From the NCBI GenBank assembly GCA_003151655.1, contig PLYB01000198.1, positions 1 through 12,987 of the forward strand: a DNA stretch of 12,987 nucleotides, read 5' to 3'. Each line of letters starts with the position of its first letter. The first letter of the stretch is position 1. Below the pieces are notes generated by a model. That model was not told where the DNA came from, ran no database searches, and saw only the letters and a program-made list of their open reading frames with translations. Shown here in pieces: positions 7,326 through 12,987 of this stretch. The position numbers and the translations under genes were made by a program. Origin of the DNA: Gallionellaceae bacterium (lineage in GTDB: Bacteria; Pseudomonadota; Gammaproteobacteria; Burkholderiales; Gallionellaceae).

Positions 7326-9380
7326 CTAAAACCCTGCGCCATTCAGTTCGCTCACCGCCGCCTTCAGCAATCCCCTTGCTTTGCCAAGAAAACGATAACT
7401 GATTTTCTTTGTAGGTTTCGCCGTTTTGCCGACACGAGGGTGCGAATACATACTTAGATACCTTGCATCGTGGACATCTTTTGCCAAGGCAAATATTGCA
7501 GGATACTTAACTGCAAAACGTGAAGTCGGTGTAAGGGAGCTGCCAATTTTTCCAAGAGTGTATCCCCCAATTGCACCGTCGGCAGCAAACAAACTATCCA
7601 GAAGAAGCTCGTTGAACACGTCTAGCGCATTTACAAACGCGGTAATATTTGTACCAGATAGTGCTGCGACCTCGATGGCTTGTTTTTCCGCTTGAGCGTA
7701 ATTCTTGCCCATAAGCTTTTTCCACTTCACGCTGGATATCTTCGGATCCAGTTTCTTTAGGCCATGGGCAATACCACAGTAGCCCGCCGTTCTTCGTTTG
7801 ATGACACCCACCTCTTTAAGGAGGATGGCTCCCGATGGATTCAATTGTCGCTTTTGGCTACTGACCGCAACATCCTCCGAAAACATTTTCCATCCGGCAG
7901 CGAGAGCAACATCAGGCGCAGTGTCTTTGATACCCTGCTGAGCAATATTATCTCGCGTAGCAGTTCCAACCTGATCTGATTGAACATTGCCAACAAGCGT
8001 TGCTCGTGTCCACCATGAACGAGCTGACTTACAGACATACATAATCTGACGCGCGCTCAGATGACCTGTACGCATTAAATATTTGCCAGCCATGGCAAGT
8101 AAGTCAGGAGGAGCTGAACCAGGAGACCACTGCTTCCTTATATATGTTGCCAAGATATCATCCTGCTGAGCTGGAAGACGCCCATCTGCCACACTGATAA
8201 ATTCCGCCTGAACTGCGTGATACAGCGTATTAGCTCTAATGATTTCGATAATTTTTTCCGCAGGCACGCGGGGTAGCTTGGGGTATCGACGAAGGTAATT
8301 GCAGACACTCTTGTAAATCTCAGGGTGCTTTTCAAGGATTCGCCAAAGCCGATTAGTCATTGCCGCAGACGGCTCCGCATGGGCGAGAAGATATTTGAAT
8401 CGTGTTGCATCCGAAATAATAAATCGAGGCGTAAGCTCAACGATTCGCTGGATGAGTTTTTCCTGGTTCACTATCTTTTTCTTGATCGCTGGCTCAGGTG
8501 GGTTGGAAACGGATTTCAGCTCTTTTTCGATGTCATCAATTTTCTTGATGCTGATTTTTGAACTTTGTGGAAACAGGCCAACATCCTTGCTCAACAGATC
8601 AAGCGAAACAAGAAGGATACGCAAGTCTTTTTCATTCTTGGCAAATAGTCTAATGTCATCTACATAACGGAAGTAGCGAAAATCAACACCCTTCTGCTTC
8701 AATGTGTCGAAATGGCTAAGTACAACTTCCGCAAGCAAACCAGAGGAAAGCGGCCCTTGCGGAATGCCATGATGATGAAATATTCCCCGCTCGGTGGCAG
8801 TCCATACTTCGAGCCACTGCGATAGTTTTTCGCAGAACTCTTGATCCAACCCAAATCGTTTTAGAAAATACCGCAGAACATGGTGATCCATGCTGTCGTA
8901 ACAGGCCGTTAAGTCGAAGCTTGCCGTGTAATGAAAGCCGTCGGCATAAGCATCCCTGGCCCCATCATTAAAAGCCTTGTAACCTTCACTCCATTTTCGG
9001 TAAAACCAAATAGAACTTTTGCCAGCGTATAGGTGCCCGAACACATGAATGTTGTAGTGATGCTTGACCTTGGGGAAAAGTTTGTCCGCAATTAGATTAA
9101 CAGCGGCCTGATAGACAATTTGATCCTCTACCGTCAAAAGCGAGTAAGGCCGCAATATTCCTGATGCCTTTGGGAAAAATAGTTTGCACGCTCCGCTGGG
9201 ATGGTAAACACCGCGCTTCAACCGATCAGCAAGATCGGCCAGAAGCGCATCATCGGCAACCGCAAAATTTCCATACAAGTCTCGAAAATATGACTTGTAG
9301 CTTGCATCAGGATTTGACCGAACCCAACGCCATGCACGTTGAAGATTGTCTGCCGCCCTCAATTGGTCTAGGTCGGCCAT
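7326..9380 (-). CDS. Defence-type reverse transcriptase (RNA-directed DNA polymerase)
   Basis: This 684-residue protein has an intact reverse transcriptase core in the first 280 residues: the fingers segment KASGILRPYSLLTVEDQ (71-87), motif A FDLTACYDSMD with D156, motif B GIPQGPLSS (205-213), and motif C RYVDDIRLFA with D241 and D242. All three catalytic aspartates are there, so DNA synthesis is plausible. About 350 further residues follow with no maturase X/HNH domain and no Cas1 fusion. They look basic and helical, as in the Abi/unknown-group defence reverse transcriptases (DRT) rather than group II intron enzymes. I cannot assign the DRT subtype. It starts six bases after hsdS with no good ribosome binding site, suggesting coupling to hsdS. 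There is no space upstream for a retron-type RNA; the only nearby non-coding DNA is the 93 bases after it. Polymerase identity is certain; the defence role comes from context. Confidence 0.92.
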   Translation of the reverse strand: MADLDQLRAADNLQRAWRWVRSNPDASYKSYFRDLYGNFAVADDALLADLADRLKRGVYHPSGACKLFFPKASGILRPYSLLTVEDQIVYQAAVNLIADKLFPKVKHHYNIHVFGHLYAGKSSIWFYRKWSEGYKAFNDGARDAYADGFHYTASFDLTACYDSMDHHVLRYFLKRFGLDQEFCEKLSQWLEVWTATERGIFHHHGIPQGPLSSGLLAEVVLSHFDTLKQKGVDFRYFRYVDDIRLFAKNEKDLRILLVSLDLLSKDVGLFPQSSKISIKKIDDIEKELKSVSNPPEPAIKKKIVNQEKLIQRIVELTPRFIISDATRFKYLLAHAEPSAAMTNRLWRILEKHPEIYKSVCNYLRRYPKLPRVPAEKIIEIIRANTLYHAVQAEFISVADGRLPAQQDDILATYIRKQWSPGSAPPDLLAMAGKYLMRTGHLSARQIMYVCKSARSWWTRATLVGNVQSDQVGTATRDNIAQQGIKDTAPDVALAAGWKMFSEDVAVSSQKRQLNPSGAILLKEVGVIKRRTAGYCGIAHGLKKLDPKISSVKWKKLMGKNYAQAEKQAIEVAALSGTNITAFVNALDVFNELLLDSLFAADGAIGGYTLGKIGSSLTPTSRFAVKYPAIFALAKDVHDARYLSMYSHPRVGKTAKPTKKISYRFLGKARGLLKAAVSELNGAGF

Positions 9381-9386
9381 GAACGA

Positions 9387-11075
9387 TTAAGCTACCAGCG
9401 CATCGCGCAGCACGGCTTCCATCAAGCGGCGGCTGTCGATTTGAGTGGTGGTGAGTTGGGCTTCCAGTTGGTCGCACAGGGCCATCAGCTCATCGATTTT
9501 GGCAACGATTCTGCGTTGTTCAGCGAGTGGTGGAAGAGGAACTGGTGCATTGAGCAATACTGACTGATTGATCTTTGGCATCGTTGCAGATGCGCCGGTG
9601 GCATTGGAAGAAAAGTAACTACGGAGAGGTGGGGATACCAGCATCATATGAACAAAGCGAAGTTCTAACGACGTAGAGAATCGTACACGAATCATCAGGT
9701 CTGGAAAAACAAAAGCTTTCGCGGGACCGTCAAAGATGGCAGCCATTCCGACATATTCGCGAGTATTTCCACGTTGGAAAAGAACATCGTCAGGAGATAG
9801 CCAGTAACGCTCACAGTCCTCCGCTTGCAATTCCACGTGTTTGTAATAAGCCGCGTTAAACAAGCCAGAAGTGGTCGCAGTGAGCGTTATAGCCTTTGGG
9901 GCTTTATCGTCCTTTATTTCCTTGGGTGACACGCCATTCTGTGGCCCGAACGTGATCAGGTCGGCTAGTTTTACCCAGCACCATTCAGCGGGAATTAGAA
10001 ATAGACATCCATTTTCTTCCCGTTCATTTACAGGCACTCGGTTTTTAAGAACCCCTGATTCAATCGAACTGCGCTGTTCAAGCCTAATGCGTTCTAACAG
10101 AACGTTGGCTGGTTCGTCGTTTGGATATTGTGCGATGAGGCGACCACGGACTGCAAGATTGAGAATGGCTTGGCGCAGTTGTTTGATGTGTTCTGGGCGA
10201 GTGGTAAGGCGCGGGAGGTGATCCAAAAAAACTGGTGTGAGTTCATCCGGGCTTTGAATCTGTTGCAGGCTCGCCGCCACAAGCATGTCGCGCCGCAACT
10301 CGTGCTCTTTCTTCGCTGCTTGTAGTTGATCGCACAGTGCCATCAGTTCTTCGACCTTGGCGACGATACGTTGTTGTTCAGCAAGAGGGGGCAAAGGTAG
10401 CGGAAGAGATTCCAGAGTGCCTTTGGTCACATGCTGAAGGCCGACCCCACCCTGAGCCTGTGAAATGAGAACGTCCAACTGGCTATTGATCGCCAATCGC
10501 AGAAAATTAGAACAGAACGTATTGCCGATCCGAATACAGCGGAAAATGTGTTGATTTAAGGCAGCAAGGCCACGTTTCCAGATGAAGGCCCCAAACGAAG
10601 TTCCGGGAGTACCCGACCAACTGATCAGGAAATCATCGTCTCGAATTAGGTGGCGATCATCAATAGTCTCTGGGTCACAGTAGTTAAACGGAGCGTGCGC
10701 GTTATTCAAGTTCTGGATACGGACAATCGGTAAACCGCGATCAATCCAGTCAGTAGGCTTGAAGGCACGCCCATTCACCATTTCCACAACATCCCCTAAT
10801 CGGACGAATTGCCATCGCAAAGGCGCGGGAAAGGGTTGCTCATCGCCTTCGATTGGCAGCGCAGCTTTGCCTTTCTTTAGTGAACCTTCTTTTAACAACC
10901 GCGCCTTCTCTACCTGAATCCGTTTGAGCAGCTCTGCCGCCGGTTCATCATTGGGGTCTTGTTCCACCAGCTTGCCACGTACCGCCAAATCGAGAATAAA
11001 ACGCCGCAGCCGCGCCACCGCGTCGGGCGCTTCGCTGATGCGGTTGAAGTGTTGCAATAGTATGTCCGCATTCAT
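9387..11075 (-). CDS. hsdS: Type I restriction-modification specificity subunit HsdS
   Basis: HsdS sets the DNA sequence recognised by the type I complex, binding with two HsdM for methylation and two more HsdR for cutting. The 562-residue protein has two matching halves: a helical arm (residues 24-56), a first target-recognition domain (about 85-222) and a conserved helix with PPLAEQQRIVAK (225-251), then a second arm (301-333), a second recognition domain (about 362-508) and a second conserved helix (511-537). The two recognition domains differ, as expected for a two-part asymmetric target. It is longer than the usual 400-460 residues because of the helical arms before each half. The ATG overlaps the hsdM stop as ATGA, so translation is coupled. 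No frameshift or truncation is seen. The target sequence cannot be read from the protein. Confidence 0.95.
   Translation of the reverse strand: MNADILLQHFNRISEAPDAVARLRRFILDLAVRGKLVEQDPNDEPAAELLKRIQVEKARLLKEGSLKKGKAALPIEGDEQPFPAPLRWQFVRLGDVVEMVNGRAFKPTDWIDRGLPIVRIQNLNNAHAPFNYCDPETIDDRHLIRDDDFLISWSGTPGTSFGAFIWKRGLAALNQHIFRCIRIGNTFCSNFLRLAINSQLDVLISQAQGGVGLQHVTKGTLESLPLPLPPLAEQQRIVAKVEELMALCDQLQAAKKEHELRRDMLVAASLQQIQSPDELTPVFLDHLPRLTTRPEHIKQLRQAILNLAVRGRLIAQYPNDEPANVLLERIRLEQRSSIESGVLKNRVPVNEREENGCLFLIPAEWCWVKLADLITFGPQNGVSPKEIKDDKAPKAITLTATTSGLFNAAYYKHVELQAEDCERYWLSPDDVLFQRGNTREYVGMAAIFDGPAKAFVFPDLMIRVRFSTSLELRFVHMMLVSPPLRSYFSSNATGASATMPKINQSVLLNAPVPLPPLAEQRRIVAKIDELMALCDQLEAQLTTTQIDSRRLMEAVLRDALVA
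9465..9545 (-). repeat. HsdS conserved region, copy 2
   Basis: It encodes residues 511-537, close to the C-terminus, and is the partner of the central conserved region. Only four residues differ between the two copies. Confidence 0.8.
10077..10175 (-). repeat. HsdS helical arm, copy 2
   Basis: It encodes residues 301-333, the second copy of the arm that precedes each recognition domain. Differences from copy 1 are scattered, so the duplication is old. Confidence 0.75.
10323..10403 (-). repeat. HsdS conserved region, copy 1
   Basis: It encodes residues 225-251 (PPLAEQ, RIVAK, ELMALCDQL). Aligned with copy 2 (residues 511-537), 23 of 27 residues are identical. These helices separate the recognition domains and contact HsdM. 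The similarity extends to the DNA, so it could serve as a recombination point for exchanging recognition domains. Confidence 0.8.
10908..11006 (-). repeat. HsdS helical arm, copy 1
   Basis: It encodes residues 24-56. Aligned with copy 2 (residues 301-333), 21 of 33 residues are identical, including LAVRG and PNDEPA. This is an internal duplication of the subunit, not a mobile repeat. Confidence 0.75.
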
Positions 11076-12529
11076 CGAAGCAGCGCCTCGGCCAGAATGC
11101 CCTTCAACTGATCGCGCAGCTCAGCAGTCTTCGCCTCGTCCACTTCCAGTTGCGCCAGTAGTTCTTGCGGGTCGCCGTGATCGTCGGCAACCGTATGCGG
11201 ATTTTTGAAATCGAGGTTGTAGCCGCGCGCCTTAATTTCGTCGATACTGACTTTCCACGCCTGTTCAGTTTCCTGCCGCTTCTCACGCTCGGCCCCACCC
11301 CACCATTCAACGCAGCCTTGCATGTGTTCCACCTTGATCGGTCGAGTCATGGAATAGGCTTTTTGACCTTGTGGGACTTGGTGTTCATAGAACCAAATAT
11401 CTTGCGTCGGTTCACCCTTCTCAAAGAACAGCAGATTGGTGCCGATGCTGGCGTAGGGTTTGAACACGCTATTGGGCAGGCGAACGATGGTGTGCAGGTT
11501 ACACTCTTCGAGCAGCGCTTCTTTCAGCCGGGTTTTTACGCCTTCGCCGAACAGGGAGCCATCTGGCAGAACGATAGCAGCACGTCCACCGGGTTTGAGC
11601 AAGCGGATAAATAGCGCGAGAAACAGGTCGGCAGTTTCCTTGGTGCGGAAGTGAGCGGGAAAGTTGGATTCAATACCGTCTTCCTCGCGCCCGCCGAAAG
11701 GTGGATTGGTGAGGATGATGTCCACCCGGTCGCTCTGGCCGTAGCTGATGTAGGGACGCGCCAAGGTGTTGTCGTGGCGCACGAAGCTGGGGTCTTCAAT
11801 GCCGTGCAGCAGCATGTTGGTGACGCACAGCATGTGTGGCAGTTGCTTCTTTTCCACTGCGCGAAGACCAGCTTGCAAAGCCTGTTCGTCCTCCACCTTT
11901 TTCACATAGCGCTCGCGCATGTGGCGGATGGAACAGGTGAGAAAACCGCCCGTTCCGCAGCTCGGGTCGAACAGGATTTCGCCCGGCTTGGGGTCAATGC
12001 GATCCACCATGAAGGCAGTGACGGCACGCGGAGTGTAATACTCACCCGCGTTGCCAGCACTTTGCAGGTCGTTGAGCAGTTGTTCATATATATCGCCGAA
12101 ATGCTTGCGCTCGGCCAAGTCGTTGAAGTCCACGCCACTAATCTTGTTGATGACCTGCCTCATCAACTGGCCTGACTTCATGTAGTTGTAAGCATCCTCG
12201 AACACGCCCTTTACTACTCGGGCACGGCTGGCATTTTTGCCGCTGGCGGGCAACTCCTTGAGCGCGGGGAACAGTTCGGTATTGGTGAAGGCAAGCAACG
12301 CATCGCCCGTGATACCTTCCGGGTTAGCAGCCCAAGTACGCCACTGATATTTCTCCGGGATGGGCGAGCGGTAGTTGTCCTGCATCACTTCCAGTTGTTG
12401 ATCCTGATCGTCGATGATTTTGAGGAAAAACATCCAGCAAAGCTGGGAGAGGCGCTGGGCATCACCATCGACGCCTGAGTCTTGACGCATGATGTCTTGA
12501 ATGGATTTTACGGCGTTTCTTGCTGACAT
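11072..12529 (-). CDS. hsdM: Type I restriction-modification DNA methyltransferase HsdM
   Basis: HsdM transfers a methyl group from S-adenosylmethionine to N6 of adenine in the target set by HsdS, protecting host DNA, and is also the core of the restriction complex. This 485-residue protein shows an N-terminal HsdM helical domain (1-150), GEYYTPR (162-168), the cofactor-binding motif I DPSCGTGGF (188-196) and the catalytic motif IV NPPFG (275-279), all intact. Length is normal for the family. It begins three bases after the hsdR stop, with AGGAAG about 11 bases before the ATG, and its TGA overlaps the hsdS start. R, M and S are thus one transcript. In many type I loci hsdR has its own promoter, so the compact R-M-S order is a point of layout, not of function. 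Confidence 0.96.
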   Translation of the reverse strand: MSARNAVKSIQDIMRQDSGVDGDAQRLSQLCWMFFLKIIDDQDQQLEVMQDNYRSPIPEKYQWRTWAANPEGITGDALLAFTNTELFPALKELPASGKNASRARVVKGVFEDAYNYMKSGQLMRQVINKISGVDFNDLAERKHFGDIYEQLLNDLQSAGNAGEYYTPRAVTAFMVDRIDPKPGEILFDPSCGTGGFLTCSIRHMRERYVKKVEDEQALQAGLRAVEKKQLPHMLCVTNMLLHGIEDPSFVRHDNTLARPYISYGQSDRVDIILTNPPFGGREEDGIESNFPAHFRTKETADLFLALFIRLLKPGGRAAIVLPDGSLFGEGVKTRLKEALLEECNLHTIVRLPNSVFKPYASIGTNLLFFEKGEPTQDIWFYEHQVPQGQKAYSMTRPIKVEHMQGCVEWWGGAEREKRQETEQAWKVSIDEIKARGYNLDFKNPHTVADDHGDPQELLAQLEVDEAKTAELRDQLKGILAEALLR

Positions 12530-12532
12530 AAA

Positions 12533-12987
12533 TTATGCGACTTCCTGATAGAGAGCAGCTTGCAGTTCGTGAACGGCGTTCTCGAAAATGGCTTTGCTGC
12601 CGAATTGCTTGATGAGTTGCAGGGGTGTACCCATTTCGTTGAAAGGCGGTATTTCAAGAATGTGGACATTATCCAGTCCAGTTACTACGCCTTCATCCTG
12701 ATATTTGACGAGTAGCGCTTCGAGCACCGCTCGGGCTTGCGGCCCGTATTTTGTGAATATGTCGCGTTTCTTCACGTTGTTGGCGCGTTCGCGGCGGGTG
12801 AGAGGTGGCTGGTCAAAGGCGATGTGGCAGATAAGGTCAAAGGGATCGAGGTCTTTGCCGATTTCTTCCATCAGCGGTTCCAGTATCAAGCCCTCCTCTG
12901 CCAACTCTTCGATGACGGCTTCCTTGCGCTCGGCGGATTTCCAGCGGGCCAGGAATTTTTCCATGCTGGCATAGTGAGCGCGGATGG
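12533..12987 (-). CDS. hsdR: Type I restriction enzyme HsdR, C-terminal fragment, 5' end off window
   Basis: Only the last 151 or so codons are visible. The frame stays open to the right edge, so the ATG at 12964 is internal. The segment (ARWKSAERKEAVIEELAEEG, then FDLICHIAFDQPPLTRRERA, then KRDIFTKYGPQARAVLEALL) matches the C-terminal helical domain of HsdR of the EcoEI type, which docks the motor/nuclease subunit on the methyltransferase. The nuclease and helicase domains would be upstream and cannot be checked here. It is followed after three bases by hsdM. Confidence 0.9.
   Translation of the reverse strand, partial: IRAHYASMEKFLARWKSAERKEAVIEELAEEGLILEPLMEEIGKDLDPFDLICHIAFDQPPLTRRERANNVKKRDIFTKYGPQARAVLEALLVKYQDEGVVTGLDNVHILEIPPFNEMGTPLQLIKQFGSKAIFENAVHELQAALYQEVA

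Noticed and set aside
7322..7335. Hairpin AGGG/CCCT at the reverse transcriptase stop as a terminator
   Set aside because: Only four base pairs and no proper T-run.
7326..9380. Retron or group II intron
   Set aside because: No msr/msd-like inverted repeats before the gene, which is directly preceded by hsdS, and no maturase or intron RNA structure is evident.
12533..12964. A complete 143-residue gene starting at ATG 12964
   Set aside because: The frame continues in-frame to the right edge with HsdR-like residues, so this is the tail of hsdR.

Overview
The window is about 13 kb of bacterial DNA, and every gene I can support lies on the minus strand, so transcription runs from right to left. 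It looks like a proteobacterial defence island. This rests on a type I restriction-modification locus, clustered genes of known defence-associated families, and patchy base composition. I cannot name the species. There are no tRNAs, rRNAs, transposases, integrases or CRISPR arrays.

Right part (12987 to 9387): the 3' end of hsdR, then complete hsdM and hsdS, packed as R-M-S with a 3-nt gap and a 4-nt ATGA overlap. hsdS encodes two target-recognition halves flanked by duplicated conserved segments.

Middle part (9380 to 4315): six bases after hsdS comes a 684-residue reverse transcriptase with intact catalytic motifs (YVDD) and a C-terminal extension of about 350 residues. After a 93-bp gap with a possible promoter come three tightly packed genes: an sce7726-family protein with PD-(D/E)XK nuclease features, an sce7725-family protein, and a RES-domain protein (the NAD-consuming toxin fold) with a two-CxxC N-terminal region. 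These three genes look clearly more AT-rich than the flanks. RT, predicted nuclease, partner protein and RES NADase-like protein follow the restriction operon with no opposing gene. They may be an added anti-phage or abortive-infection module.

Left part (4314 to 1): a 160-bp intergenic region holds a 38-bp near-perfect palindrome abutting the start codon of a DUF4143-type AAA ATPase, and a good candidate promoter whose -10 box lies inside the palindrome. The ATPase stop overlaps, as TTGA, the TTG start of a very large STAND/NACHT-like NTPase. That NTPase stays open for 967 codons and runs off the left edge; it has no ATG start, so an ATG-only search would miss it. The ATPase and NTPase form a coupled two-gene unit with its own control region.

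Most notable: the hsdRMS-RT-sce7726-sce7725-RES gene string, and the palindrome-controlled DUF4143-NACHT pair. Functions of the non-restriction genes are inferred from motifs only.
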